This document shows positions 8,583 to 17,260 of a DNA stretch of 64,000 bases, in pieces (position 1 is the first letter of the stretch; the number at the start of each line of letters is the position of its first letter). The notes beneath the pieces are model-generated. The model ran no database searches. It was not told the DNA's origin and saw only the letters and a list, made by a program, of their open reading frames with translations. Source of the DNA: Amycolatopsis sp. NBC_01480 (GTDB taxonomy: Bacteria > Actinomycetota > Actinomycetes > Mycobacteriales > Pseudonocardiaceae); NCBI RefSeq assembly GCF_036227205.1, contig NZ_CP109442.1:5828001-5892000 (forward strand). Reading direction: 5' to 3'. The position numbers and the translations under genes were made by a program.

Positions 8583-9443
8583 TCACTGCCCGGTGGCGGT
8601 GAAGTGCATCCGGTCCGTCGGCGAGGTCCAGGCGCCGCCCCAGCTCCAGCCCACCGCGGCGAAGTCGCGCACCACTTCGCTGCCCGCGAGCGCCATGCCC
8701 GGCCGTACCCGCGAACGGTCGACATACGCCGACGCCAGCTCCGGCAGCACCAGATCGCCCTTGGTGTAGGGGTTGCAGAACGGGTTCACGTCCACGGCCA
8801 GCCCGTACGCGTGCGCGGACCAGTTCGCCTGCCCGCGCACCGGGCGGCAGACGAACGCGCTGGTGTCGTTGCCGTCGCCGGTGGGCGGCGCGTCCAGCTC
8901 GGCCGGCGCGGTCACGCGCATCTCCTCGATCGGGAAGCGGGCGGCGAAAAGCTGCGCGAAGACCTGTGTCATCGCCTGCGCGCCGGTGCGGTTCACCAGC
9001 AGCTCGCCGGTGTGCGCGCGGTTGTCGAAGCCCCAGAAGGACACCGTGACGTAGCGCAGGTCGGACGCTTGGACCGGGCAGGCGGGCTGCCAGGTGCTGC
9101 GGGCGAGGACGTCCGCGGGCACCGAGCTGATCTGGGCGGCGAACGTGTTCCCGGCCGGCGGCGGCAGGAAGTCGCGGGTCGGCAGGGACCGGTTCACCAG
9201 TTCGGGTGGGGTCGGCTCGATCTCGCCGAAGCCGTCCGGGCGGCGGGGGAGCGGGTGGGCACCCACCTGCCAGGTGACGGCCGGGGCGCTCGACGGCGCC
9301 GGAGATGTCGGAGATGCCGGGGTTATCACGCTTCGTGACGGCGGAACCGGGCTCGCCGACTGCGTGGCCGGGTTGTAAGTCGTACAACCGACCAGCAGGA
9401 ACGCCATCAGCGCGCCTGCCGCCACCATCGCTGTCCGTCGCAT
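8583..9443 (-). CDS. M15-family peptidase lipoprotein (D-Ala-D-Ala carboxypeptidase-like)
   Basis: An exported lipoprotein of about 286 residues. The signal peptide MRRTAMVAAGALMAFLLVGC ends at the lipidated Cys20, followed by a Ser/Pro-rich linker of about 50 residues. The C-terminal domain belongs to the VanY/peptidase M15 group: SAHAYGLAVDVNP supplies the first zinc His and Asp, and TDRMHFTATGQ the last His near the C-terminus. Such enzymes cleave peptide bonds in peptidoglycan stem peptides. The ATG at 9441-9443 was preferred over an in-frame start at 9503 because it opens directly with the signal peptide. The family is well supported; the exact bond cut is not known. Confidence 0.9.
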   Translation of the reverse strand: MRRTAMVAAGALMAFLLVGCTTYNPATQSASPVPPSRSVITPASPTSPAPSSAPAVTWQVGAHPLPRRPDGFGEIEPTPPELVNRSLPTRDFLPPPAGNTFAAQISSVPADVLARSTWQPACPVQASDLRYVTVSFWGFDNRAHTGELLVNRTGAQAMTQVFAQLFAARFPIEEMRVTAPAELDAPPTGDGNDTSAFVCRPVRGQANWSAHAYGLAVDVNPFCNPYTKGDLVLPELASAYVDRSRVRPGMALAGSEVVRDFAAVGWSWGGAWTSPTDRMHFTATGQ

Positions 9444-9631
9444 GGACCCAGCTAAACAAACGCGCTCGGTGAGCACGCAGTCCACCCGTTCCAGTGACAC
9501 CATTTCGGGCCTGCTCCGTTTAGGGTAACCGGGGTCGTCCGTTCACGCGCCGGAGTCGAACAGTCTCAGCCGGTTGACTCCCGAGCGCGCGGACCGAACC
9601 GCGCCGCTGTCCGATCGTGAAGGGGAACCCC

Positions 9632-10459
9632 ATGCCCGCCAAGTATCGCCGTCCCCTGCTGCTCGTGGCGGGAGCGCTGCTCGTGACCGCGGCGGCGGTG
9701 CCGATCGCGGTCGGCTCGGCCTCGGCGCAGGACGAGCCCAGCGGCCCGTCCTCCGGCGCGCAGCCGCGGATCGTCGGCGGCGACGAGGCTTCGCTGTCCG
9801 ACCACCCGTACGCGGTGTACCTCACCGATTCCGGCGGCAACCAGTACTGCGGCGCGGTGATCGTCAGCTCCTCGGCGGTCGCGACGGCGGCGCACTGCGC
9901 GAAGGCCATCGCGGCGTCCGACACCCGCGTGGTCGCGGGGCGCGAGGACAAGCGCACCGACGACGGCATCGTGCTCGCGGTGTCGAAGGTGTGGATCGAC
10001 CCGGACTTCTCCGACCCGACCAAGGGCGACGACATCGCGGTGCTGACCGTGCGCGGCCAGCTGCCGTACCGCCCGGCGAAGGTCGCGGACTCGAGCGACC
10101 GCTCCTCGTACGACACCGGCACGCAGGCCACCGTGCTCGGCTGGGGCCGGCTGTCCGACGGCGGCGCGCGCTCCGACACCCTGCGCAGCGTGGTGGTCCC
10201 GGTGGTCAGCGACTCCGCGTGCAAGGCGGCCTACGACACGTACGACCCGGCGAGCATGGTCTGCGCGGGCTACCCGGACGGCGGCAAGGACGCCTGCCAG
10301 GGCGACTCCGGCGGCCCGCTGGTCGTCGGCGACACGCTGATCGGCGTCGTCTCCTTCGGCGACGGCTGCGCGAAGGCCGGCAAGCCGGGTGTGTACACGC
10401 GGGTGTCGGCGTTCTCGGACGAGATCGCGCAGCAGTCCCAGGGTCGCATCCTCGGCTGA
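9632..10459 (+). CDS. Secreted trypsin-like serine protease (S1 family)
   Basis: A secreted 275-residue chymotrypsin-fold protease made as a zymogen. The signal peptide runs to ASA|QD near residue 32. A short pro-segment of about 14 residues leads to the activation site RIVGG (46-50). The triad is His88 (TAAHC), Asp134 (GDDIAVL) and Ser226 (GDSGGP). Asp220, six residues before the serine, lies at the base of the S1 pocket, giving Arg/Lys specificity. Cysteine pairs are placed as in Streptomyces trypsins. The ATG at 9632 has AAGGGG before it; a GTG at 9617 is possible but lies inside that site. It is likely an extracellular nutrient protease. No inhibitor gene is adjacent. Confidence 0.95.
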   Translation: MPAKYRRPLLLVAGALLVTAAAVPIAVGSASAQDEPSGPSSGAQPRIVGGDEASLSDHPYAVYLTDSGGNQYCGAVIVSSSAVATAAHCAKAIAASDTRVVAGREDKRTDDGIVLAVSKVWIDPDFSDPTKGDDIAVLTVRGQLPYRPAKVADSSDRSSYDTGTQATVLGWGRLSDGGARSDTLRSVVVPVVSDSACKAAYDTYDPASMVCAGYPDGGKDACQGDSGGPLVVGDTLIGVVSFGDGCAKAGKPGVYTRVSAFSDEIAQQSQGRILG

Positions 10460-10496
10460 CGCTGGACTCTCCTGACTGAACTGGTATGCAGGGGTC

Positions 10497-10940
10497 GTGA
10501 GCACCCTGTTTTCCGCGGCCGGTCCCGACCTCACCGCCGCCCAGCTGTACGCCGTCCTCCGCCTGCGCTGCGACGTGTTCGTGGTCGAGCAGGAATGCGC
10601 GTACCCCGAGGTGGACGGCCGTGACCTGCTGCCCGGCACCCGGCATCTGTGGATCTCCGACAGCGACGACGGTGTGGACGCGTACCTGCGGGTCCTCGCC
10701 GAGCCCGGCGGCGTCGGCCGGATCGGGCGGGTGGTGACGGCGAAGTCCGCCCGCAGCCGTGGCCTCGCGGGCGAGCTGATGGCCGCCGCGCTCGACGGCG
10801 CTCCCGGCGAGTTCGTGCTGGACGCCCAGACGTACGCCCAAGGCCTGTACGCCCGCTTCGGTTTTGTGGCCGAGGGCGAGGAATTCCTCGACGACGGCAT
10901 CCCGCACATCACCATGCGCCGCCCCGCAGAAGTCGGGTAG
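10497..10940 (+). CDS. ElaA-type GNAT acetyltransferase
   Basis: A small single-domain acetyltransferase of 147 residues. LYAVLRLRCDVFVVEQECAY near the start is the ElaA signature, and GRIGRVVTAKSARSRGLAGE is the acetyl-CoA loop. ElaA proteins are widespread, and their physiological substrate is unsettled. From memory, an equivalent GNAT gene sits a few genes from mtr in mycobacteria, which agrees with the context here. The GTG at 10497 starts 37 bases after the protease stop, so co-transcription is possible. A hairpin just after the stop ends transcription against the convergent bioF. Confidence 0.88.
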   Translation: MSTLFSAAGPDLTAAQLYAVLRLRCDVFVVEQECAYPEVDGRDLLPGTRHLWISDSDDGVDAYLRVLAEPGGVGRIGRVVTAKSARSRGLAGELMAAALDGAPGEFVLDAQTYAQGLYARFGFVAEGEEFLDDGIPHITMRRPAEVG

Positions 10941-10948
10941 ACCCCCCG

Positions 10949-10973
10949 GATTTCCTTGCGGCGAAAGGAAATC
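10949..10973. terminator. Hairpin between convergent elaA-like gene and bioF
   Basis: Perfect 9-base arms GATTTCCTT (10949-10957) and AAGGAAATC (10965-10973) enclose a 7-base loop in the 31-base gap between two convergent genes. The right arm overlaps the bioF stop codon. It is probably bidirectional. Confidence 0.65.
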
Positions 10974-12147
10974 AGGCCGTGGCGCCGCGCGGGGCCGACG
11001 CCGTGATCACCTTCACCGCGCGGTCCAGGTCGGCCTCGGTGAGGTCGGCGCGGGCGGTCAGGCGCAGCCGCGAGATGCCGTCCGGCACCGACGGCGGGCG
11101 GAAGCAGCCGACGCGGATTCCGTGCTCCGCACAGGATTCCGCCCAGGCGACGGCGGCTTCGGCGGAAGGCGCCTGCACCGAGATCACCGCGGCGTCCGGC
11201 AGGCTCGCCCGCAGGCCCGCGGCCTTCAGCTGCATCGCGAGGTTCCCGGCGTTCTCCACGACCTTGCCCGGCAGGTCCGGCTCGGACTTCAGCACGCCCA
11301 GCGCCGAAAGCGCGGCCGCGGCGCTGGCCGGCGCGAGGGCGGTGTCGAAGATGAAGCTGCGAGCGGTGTCCACGAGGTGCTTGATCACCCGCCGCGGGCC
11401 GATGACGGCGCCGCCCTGGGCGCCGAGGGCCTTCGAAAGCGTCACGGTCGTCACGACGTCGGGGGCGCTGGACAGCCCGGCCGCGTGCACCGCGCCACGG
11501 CCGCCTTCGCCAAGGACGCCGAAGCCGTGCGCGTCGTCCACCAGCAGGGCCGCGTTGTTCTCGCGGCAGATCCCGGCGAGCTCACCGAGCGGGGCGAGGT
11601 CGCCGTCCACCGAGAAGACCGAGTCCGTGATGACCAGCGCTCGCGGCTTGCGGCGCGTGGAGAGTGCGTGCTGGATCGCCGACGGCGTGCTGTGCGCGAC
11701 GGCCGCGACGTCGGCGCGCGAGAGCCGGCAGCCTTCGATCAGCGACGCGTGGATGTACTTGTCCGTGACGATCGCGGACTCGGCGCCGGACAGCGCCGTC
11801 ACCGCGCCGAGGTTGGCCGCGAAACCCGAGGAGAACACCAAAGCCGCCTGCGCGCCGCAGAACCGCGCGAGTTCCAGCTCCAGCTCGGTGTGCAGCTCCA
11901 GCGAGCCGGTGACGAGCCGGGAGCCGGTGGACCCGGAGCCCCAGCGCAGCGCGGCCGCCGCCGCGGCCCCGGCGACCCGCTTGTCGCGGGCCAGGCCGAG
12001 GTAGTCGTTGCCCGCCAGGTCGAGTTCGTCCGGCTGCGCGGGCCGGGGCCTCAGCCGCCGTACGAGCCCCGCGGCTGCCCGCTTCTCCGCCTCGGCGTCG
12101 AGCCAGTCGAAGACGTTTTCAGGCGGCAGCTGGGGGGATTCGGTCAC
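10972..12147 (-). CDS. bioF: 8-amino-7-oxononanoate synthase
   Basis: A PLP-dependent alpha-oxoamine synthase of 391 residues that condenses pimeloyl thioester with L-alanine in biotin synthesis. The Schiff-base lysine is Lys239 in TLSKALGAQGG. The PLP ring-stacking and phosphate residues lie in VFSSGFAANLGAV and VDDAHGFGVLG (Asp204-His207). Length and motifs match BioF better than Kbl or HemA, because the N-terminus RRLRPRPAQPDELDLAGNDYLGL is BioF-like. The start is GTG at 12145-12147. The gene stands alone here: bioA, bioB and bioD are not in the window, so a related acyl-CoA:amino-acid condensation is a minor alternative. Confidence 0.9.
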   Translation of the reverse strand: MTESPQLPPENVFDWLDAEAEKRAAAGLVRRLRPRPAQPDELDLAGNDYLGLARDKRVAGAAAAAALRWGSGSTGSRLVTGSLELHTELELELARFCGAQAALVFSSGFAANLGAVTALSGAESAIVTDKYIHASLIEGCRLSRADVAAVAHSTPSAIQHALSTRRKPRALVITDSVFSVDGDLAPLGELAGICRENNAALLVDDAHGFGVLGEGGRGAVHAAGLSSAPDVVTTVTLSKALGAQGGAVIGPRRVIKHLVDTARSFIFDTALAPASAAAALSALGVLKSEPDLPGKVVENAGNLAMQLKAAGLRASLPDAAVISVQAPSAEAAVAWAESCAEHGIRVGCFRPPSVPDGISRLRLTARADLTEADLDRAVKVITASAPRGATA

Positions 12148-12199
12148 GTTCGCAGTCTCCCACCCGGGCCCGCGCCGCAGATGTGCACCCCGTCACGGC

Positions 12200-12235
12200 A
12201 GAAGCCCCGCCCGGCGGCTGCCGGACGGGGCTTCT
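12200..12235 (-). terminator. Terminator hairpin downstream of the DEAD-box helicase
   Basis: The arms AGAAGCCCCG/CGGGGCTTCT continue into CCGGC/GCCGG with one internal mismatch (12200-12215 and 12220-12235) around a GGCT loop. It lies 16 bases past the helicase stop on the minus strand and reads as a strong intrinsic terminator stem. Confidence 0.75.
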
Positions 12236-12250
12236 CCTGGTGACTCGGAC

Positions 12251-13786
12251 TCAGCTGTCGTAGCTGCGACGCGGGCCGCGGCCCGGACGCTGCGGACGGC
12301 CCGCGCCGGTGCCGGTACGGCTGCGACCGGCGTAACCGGGACGGCCGCCTTCACGCGAGCCCTGGCCGTAACCGCCGCCGCGGCTCTCGCCGTAGCTGCG
12401 GTCGCCACGCTCACGACCGCCGCCGTAACCGCGGCCGCTGCCGCCGCTGCGGCGCGGCGACTCACGACGACGCTCGATGACCGGCTCGCCGCTCGGCGCC
12501 TGGGCACCGGTGATGCGCGAGAGCTCGTCGTCGCCCGGGCGGACCATCGTGGTCTCGGCGCGCACGCCGGCCCGATCGGTCATCCGGCGGACGGTGCGAC
12601 GCTGGTCGTGCGTCACCAGCGTGACCACGACACCGGACGCCCCGGCGCGCGCGGTGCGGCCCGCGCGGTGCAGGTAGTCCTTGTGGTCCGCGGCCGGGTC
12701 CACGTGCAGCACCAGCGAGATGTTGTCCACGTGGATACCGCGCGCGGCGACGTCGGTGGCGACCAGCACCGGGGTGTGGCCTTCCTTGAAGTCGGCCAGG
12801 ACCCGGTTGCGCTGGCCCTGCGTCTTGCCGCCGTGCAGCGCCGCGGCGTGCACACCCTGCTCGCGCAGCCGCTCGGTCAGGCGGTCGACGTGGTGCTTGG
12901 TCCGCACGAACATGATCGTGCGGCCCTCGCGGGCGCCGATCTGCGTGATGATGTCCTGCTTGTCCTGGTGCGAAACCTGGAGCACGTGGTGGTCCATGGT
13001 GTCGACGCTCGCAGTGGACGGCGCCACCGAGTGCGTGACCGGGTCGGTCAGGTACTGCTTGACCAGCCGGTTGACGTCACCGTCGAGCGTCGCCGAGAAC
13101 AGCAGGCGCTGCCCGCCCGGCGGGGTGAGGTCGAGGATCTCCCGGACCTGCGGCATGAAGCCCATGTCCGCCATCTGGTCGGCCTCGTCGAGGGCGATGA
13201 AGTTGCAGTCGCCCAGCGAAGCGGTGCCCTGTCGGACGTGGTCCGACAGCCGGCCCGGGGTCGCGATGAGCAGGTCGACGCCGCGGGAAAGCGCGTCGGC
13301 CTGGCGGGTGAAGGCCATGCCGCCGACGGCCGTGCGGCACCACAGGCCGAGCGACTTGGCCAGCGGGGTCAGCGAGTCCGCCACCTGCATGGCGAGCTCA
13401 CGGGTGGGCACCAGCACCAGCGCGCGGGGGCGCTTGGGCCGGGCCCGGCCGCCGTTGAGCCGGGCCAGCATGGCCAGGCCGAACGCCAGCGTCTTGCCCG
13501 AACCGGTCTGGGCGCGGCCCAGCACGTCGCGGCCCGCGAGCGCGTCCGGGATGGTGGCCGACTGGATCGGGAACGGCGAGTTGATGCCCGCCTCGGCCAA
13601 CGCGCGCAGCAGCTCCTCGGGGAGCCCCAGCTGGGCGAAGGTCTTGGTGGCCACTGTCTCGACGGCGTCGTCGCGCAGCATGCCCTCGCCGCCACCGCCG
13701 GTGGCGGGACGCTGGCGCGGCTTGCGGTCGGGACGGCCGGCGTGTGCGGACGTCGATGAGTGACCGGAGTTGAACGTGACTGTCAC
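12251..13786 (-). CDS. DEAD-box RNA helicase
   Basis: An ATP-dependent RNA helicase of 511 residues. The order of motifs is complete: Q-motif FPIQSATIPDALAG, Walker A AQTGSGKT, PTRELAMQ, ATPGRL, the DEAD box in ALDEADQM, SAT in LLFSATLDG, then the second RecA domain with FVRTKHHVDRL, VATDVAARGIHV and HRAGRTARAG. The C-terminal tail (about 90 residues) is Arg/Gly/Ser/Tyr-rich with RGYGGG-type repeats, an RGG-like RNA-binding tail. The GTG at 13784-13786 (VTVTFNSGHS) was chosen because GAGAGG precedes it; the frame stays open upstream but with unlikely composition. Such helicases act in ribosome assembly, cold adaptation and RNA turnover. The RIO kinase gene lies upstream on the same strand. 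Confidence 0.94.
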   Translation of the reverse strand: MTVTFNSGHSSTSAHAGRPDRKPRQRPATGGGGEGMLRDDAVETVATKTFAQLGLPEELLRALAEAGINSPFPIQSATIPDALAGRDVLGRAQTGSGKTLAFGLAMLARLNGGRARPKRPRALVLVPTRELAMQVADSLTPLAKSLGLWCRTAVGGMAFTRQADALSRGVDLLIATPGRLSDHVRQGTASLGDCNFIALDEADQMADMGFMPQVREILDLTPPGGQRLLFSATLDGDVNRLVKQYLTDPVTHSVAPSTASVDTMDHHVLQVSHQDKQDIITQIGAREGRTIMFVRTKHHVDRLTERLREQGVHAAALHGGKTQGQRNRVLADFKEGHTPVLVATDVAARGIHVDNISLVLHVDPAADHKDYLHRAGRTARAGASGVVVTLVTHDQRRTVRRMTDRAGVRAETTMVRPGDDELSRITGAQAPSGEPVIERRRESPRRSGGSGRGYGGGRERGDRSYGESRGGGYGQGSREGGRPGYAGRSRTGTGAGRPQRPGRGPRRSYDS

Positions 13787-14131
13787 AAATGCCTCTCGGA
13801 CGTGGTACGTCGCAAGGGAGGCCCGGGCTGCCCGCGCGCAGGCAGGGCAAGATGGTGTGCGATGGGCTTTCACAGGGACGGACCCCGGCACACCATGTCG
13901 TGACCGACATCGAGCGCCGATGGATAGAGCTTCGGATTCACCGCGAACCCGCTGGGGGTTTATCGATACTTCGGGCTTTGGAGGCGACGGACACCAACTC
14001 ATCCACGCCGCCGGTTGCGGTCTGTACACACTGTACCGGAGCCGGGCCTTCGACTTCGCACCCAGGTCCACGGTTGTGGGCGGCGTCGCAGGGGTGTTGT
14101 GCGCCACAGTCCCCGCGACGCCGCCCCGAGG
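13787..14131 (-). promoter_or_regulatory. 345-base leader/promoter region of the helicase gene
   Basis: No gene is evident between the RIO kinase stop and the helicase start. The inverted repeat GTACA-CAC-TGTAC (14024-14036) and a run of sequence richer in A and T (13920-14040) suggest the promoter lies here, which would leave a leader of roughly 200 bases or more. Long regulated leaders are common for cold-inducible DEAD-box genes; whether this one folds into a defined structure I cannot tell. Confidence 0.4.
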
Positions 14132-15091
14132 TCAGCCGAGCCCCGCGGCGAAGGTCAGCGCTTCGACCAGATCGTCGGCCGCCGTGAGGTGTTCCGGCAG
14201 GCCACGGGCATGGAACCAGCCGGCCAGATTGCGCACGTCGCGGGTCAGGAACTCACGCCCGCCGGGGTTCGCCACGAGGTCCACCACCTGGGGCAGATCG
14301 ATCACCATCAGGTGGCCCTCGTGCACCAGCAGGTTGTACGCCGAAAGGTCACCGTGTGCGACGCCCTGGACGGCCAGCAGCTCCAGCGCGGCGGTCGCCT
14401 GGGCCCAGAGGTCGGCCAGCTCGTCCGGCTCCGGGCGGAGCTGGGCGAGCCGGGGCGCCGCCGTGCCGTCGTCGTCACCCAGGAACTCGAGCAGCAGCTC
14501 GGTCCCGTTGCGCTGCACCGGGTACGGCACCGGCGCACCGATCGTCCACAAGCGACTCAACGCGGCGAACTCGGCCACCGCCCACTGCTCCGCGATCAGG
14601 TTGCGGCCGAACGAGCTGCGGTTGGACATCGCGCGCATCTCGCGGGAGCGGCGCATCCGCCTGCCCTCGAGATACCCGGCGTCACGGTGGAACAGCTTGT
14701 GCTCGTCGCTGCGGTAGCGCTTCGCGGCGAGCAGCACGCCGTCCGTGGCGGGCACATTCCGGCGCAGCAGGTGGACGTCGGCCTCCTTGCCGGTCTTGAG
14801 CACGCCGAGCTCGGTGTCGACCGCGCCGAGGTCGGTGACGACCCAGTCCGGCCTCGGGTGCGGGCCCTGCTCGGCGCTGTCCCAGGTGGTCCGGCGATCG
14901 GCGCCGTCCGGCAGCTCGGGCTCGGCGTAGGCCTCTTCGCGCAACTGGGCGAGGCGGACGCGCTCGCCCTCGGTGAGGCGGCCTCGGCGGGCCGGCCCGG
15001 GCTGGCCCTCGAACCGGCGCTCACGGCGGACCGGACCGTCGTCGAAAGAGTCGGAAAAGTCTTGCAAGTCTTCGAAATCGTGCTGACGCAC
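14132..15091 (-). CDS. RIO-type serine protein kinase
   Basis: An atypical protein kinase of 319 residues. The N-terminal 60 residues are acidic/basic and probably flexible. The RIO core shows VLKTGKEADVHLL as the nucleotide loop, the ATP-anchoring Lys124 in LAAKRYR, the catalytic loop AHGDLSAYNLL with Asp248 and Asn253, and the metal-binding Asp265 in VIDLPQVV. Bacterial RIO kinases are common in actinobacteria and of unclear target; the archaeal and eukaryotic relatives act in small-subunit ribosome maturation. The next gene downstream is an RNA helicase, which is compatible with a ribosome or RNA role, but that is only suggestive. The GTG start at 15089-15091 follows AGGAG. Confidence 0.92.
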   Translation of the reverse strand: MRQHDFEDLQDFSDSFDDGPVRRERRFEGQPGPARRGRLTEGERVRLAQLREEAYAEPELPDGADRRTTWDSAEQGPHPRPDWVVTDLGAVDTELGVLKTGKEADVHLLRRNVPATDGVLLAAKRYRSDEHKLFHRDAGYLEGRRMRRSREMRAMSNRSSFGRNLIAEQWAVAEFAALSRLWTIGAPVPYPVQRNGTELLLEFLGDDDGTAAPRLAQLRPEPDELADLWAQATAALELLAVQGVAHGDLSAYNLLVHEGHLMVIDLPQVVDLVANPGGREFLTRDVRNLAGWFHARGLPEHLTAADDLVEALTFAAGLG

Positions 15092-15302
15092 TGGTGGGTT
15101 CTCCTAGATCAGGGGGTGCCCCACCGGGCGAGCGCGAAGCTCTAGCCGCGAGGGGCGGGCGGAAGTGGGCAGGACTGCGCCCGGACGTTCTCCACGACGC
15201 ACCTCCTTGACCTCGGCTCCGCCGGCTCCCTGGCCGGTCCCGGGAAGTCTGGCGGGTGCCCGGGGCTCGCGCAACCGAATTACCGGGACCTAGCCTTCGG
15301 CC

Positions 15303-16823
15303 ATGGATTACGACGCGGTGATCGTGGGCGGCGGACACAACGGCCTGGTGGCGGCGGCTTATCTGGCACGAGCGGGCCGCTCGGTCCTGGTGCTGGAGCG
15401 GCGGGCCGAGACGGGCGGCGCGGCGGTGTCGTTCCGCGCGTTCGAGGGCGTGGACGTGCGGCTGTCCCGGTATTCGTACCTGGTCAGCCTGCTGCCGCGG
15501 AAGATCGTCGAGGACCTGGGGCTCGACATCGAGCTGCGGCGGCGCCGGATGTCGTCCTACACCCCGGCTGGCAATTCGGGTCTCCTTGTCGACACGGGGG
15601 ACGAGGCGCGCACGGCGGCGGCGTTCCGCGCCGTCACGGGATCCACAAAGGACTTCGACGCCTGGCGCCGGTTCTACGCGCTGGCCGGGAAGGTCGCGGC
15701 GACGACGTTCGACACGCTCACCTCGCCGTTGCCCAGCCGCGCCGAGCTGAGGCAGCGGATCGGCGACGACGAGGCGTGGTCGATGTTCTTCGAGCGGCCG
15801 ATCGGGGAGACGCTCACCGGGCTGTTCGACGACGACACCGTGCGCGGCGTGGTGCTCACCGACGCGCTGATCGGGACTTTCGCCCCGGCGTCGGATGAAG
15901 AACTGCGGCAGAACCGCTGCCTGCTGTATCACCTGATCGGCAACGGCACGGGTGACTGGGACGTGCCGGTCGGCGGGATGGGCGCGGTCACCGGCGCGCT
16001 GGCGGACGCCGCGCGACGGGCGGGCGCCACGCTTGTCACCGGCGCCGAGGTGCAATCGGTGACGCCTGACGGTTCGGTGCGCTACACGCTCGAAGGCGCG
16101 TCACGGGTCGTCTCGGCTGGGCATGTGCTGGCGAACGTCGCGCCGCGCACGCTCGCGCGGTTACTCGGTGAGGAGCCAGGCGAGGCTCCGGAGGGCGCGC
16201 AACTGAAGGTCAACATGGTGCTTTCGCGGCTGCCCCGCCTGCGCGACACGACCGTCGACCCGCGCGACGCGTTCGGCGGCACTTTCCACGTCAACGAGAC
16301 GTTCTCGCAGCTGGAGACCGCGTACGCCGAGGCCGCCGCGGGGCGGATCCCGTCGCTGCCGCCGTGCGAGATCTACTGCCACTCGCTCACGGACCCGTCG
16401 ATCCTGGGCCCGGCGGAGCGCGCGGCGGGCGTCCAGACGCTCACGCTTTTCGGCCTGCACATGCCGGCGCGCCTGTTCGAGGCGAACAACGACGTGGCCC
16501 GGGCCGAAGCCCTGCGCGCGACGCTGGCGTCCCTGAACACCGTCCTGGCCGAGCCGATCGAGGATTGTTTGCTGCGGGATGAGGCCGGGCGCCCGTGCGT
16601 CGAGGCGAAGACGCCGCTGGACCTGGAGGCGGAGCTGGGGCTGCCGCGCGGGCACATCTTTCACCGGGATCTGTCGTGGCCGTTCTCGGATTCGGCCGCC
16701 GGGACTTGGGGCGTCGAGACGGCGTATCCGCGGGTGTTGCTGTGCGGTGCGGGTGCCGTTCGGGGTGGTGGGGTGAGCGGGATTCCTGGCCACAACGCGG
16801 CGATGGCGGTGCTGGCTGGTTGA
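15303..16823 (+). CDS. FAD-dependent oxidoreductase, phytoene-desaturase/PYROXD2-like
   Basis: A flavoprotein of 506 residues. The N-terminal dinucleotide fold is AVIVGGGHNGLVAAAYLARA (4-23), followed by VLVLERRAETGGAAVS. Near the C-terminus VLLCGAGAVRGGGVSGIPGH is the second FAD-contact motif of the CrtI/amine-oxidase superfamily. Overall it matches the NAD(P)/FAD oxidoreductase group that includes vertebrate PYROXD2. No phytoene synthase or other carotenoid gene lies nearby, so carotenoid desaturation is not supported. The ATG at 15303 is followed at once by the FAD fold. The gene's last 90 bases are repeated three more times downstream (see 16842-17170). The substrate is unknown. Confidence 0.88.
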   Translation: MDYDAVIVGGGHNGLVAAAYLARAGRSVLVLERRAETGGAAVSFRAFEGVDVRLSRYSYLVSLLPRKIVEDLGLDIELRRRRMSSYTPAGNSGLLVDTGDEARTAAAFRAVTGSTKDFDAWRRFYALAGKVAATTFDTLTSPLPSRAELRQRIGDDEAWSMFFERPIGETLTGLFDDDTVRGVVLTDALIGTFAPASDEELRQNRCLLYHLIGNGTGDWDVPVGGMGAVTGALADAARRAGATLVTGAEVQSVTPDGSVRYTLEGASRVVSAGHVLANVAPRTLARLLGEEPGEAPEGAQLKVNMVLSRLPRLRDTTVDPRDAFGGTFHVNETFSQLETAYAEAAAGRIPSLPPCEIYCHSLTDPSILGPAERAAGVQTLTLFGLHMPARLFEANNDVARAEALRATLASLNTVLAEPIEDCLLRDEAGRPCVEAKTPLDLEAELGLPRGHIFHRDLSWPFSDSAAGTWGVETAYPRVLLCGAGAVRGGGVSGIPGHNAAMAVLAG

Positions 16824-16841
16824 GCGGTGGCTGGGTCGGAT

Positions 16842-17170
16842 CGGGTGTTGCTGTGCGGTGCGGGTGTCGTCCGGAGCGCCGGGGTGAGCGGGATTCCCGG
16901 CCGTGCCGCGGCGAGGGGTGTTGACTGGCTGAGCGCCTGTTGGTGGCGTCGGCTGGTGGTGTCAGCTGGACCGGATCGGGTGCTGTTGTGTGGTGCGGGC
17001 GCTGCCCGGGCGCAGTGGGGTGAGCGGGATCTCTGGCCATAAAGCGGCGATGGCAGTGCTGGCCGGTTGAGCGGCGGTTGGTGCTGTTGTGCGGTGCGGG
17101 TGCAGTCCGGAGTGGCGGGGTGAGCGGGATCCCTGGCCGTAGTGCGGCGATGGCGGCGTTGGCCAGTTGA
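16842..17170 (+). repeat. Three degenerate tandem copies of the 3' end of the preceding gene
   Basis: The last about 93 bases of the oxidoreductase gene (16731-16823, coding VLLCGAGAVRGGGVSGIPGH through the stop) recur at 16842-16933, 16977-17070 and about 17079-17170. Each copy keeps GGTGAGCGGGAT and a terminal TGA, and each is partly diverged. In two copies the same peptide can still be read (VLLCGAGVVRSAGVSGIPG). They sit in the gap before the next oxidoreductase gene. No separate gene is supported here, and the spacer bases between copies are of the same GGTTGG-rich type. The promoter of the downstream gene must lie within or just after this block. Confidence 0.85.
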
Positions 17171-17260
17171 GTGTCGGCCGGTGGCTTCGGCTGGTGCTGT
17201 CGGCCGTGCCGTGTCGGGTAAAGGTCGACGGCGCGGTGCGGAGCGGGCAATGTGGAGACC

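Noticed and set aside
15092..15302. Possible small gene between the RIO kinase and the oxidoreductase
   Set aside because: The 211-base gap has no frame with a start signal and protein-like composition; it is simply the divergent promoter region.
15303..16823. Carotenoid phytoene desaturase (crtI) naming
   Set aside because: The fold matches the superfamily, but there are no carotenoid genes nearby and it resembles the PYROXD2 group more.
16827..17042. Small open frame with two FAD-motif-like segments (VLLCGAG)
   Set aside because: It translates decayed copies of the preceding gene's 3' end, with no start signal or intact domain, so it is treated as repeat and not as a gene.
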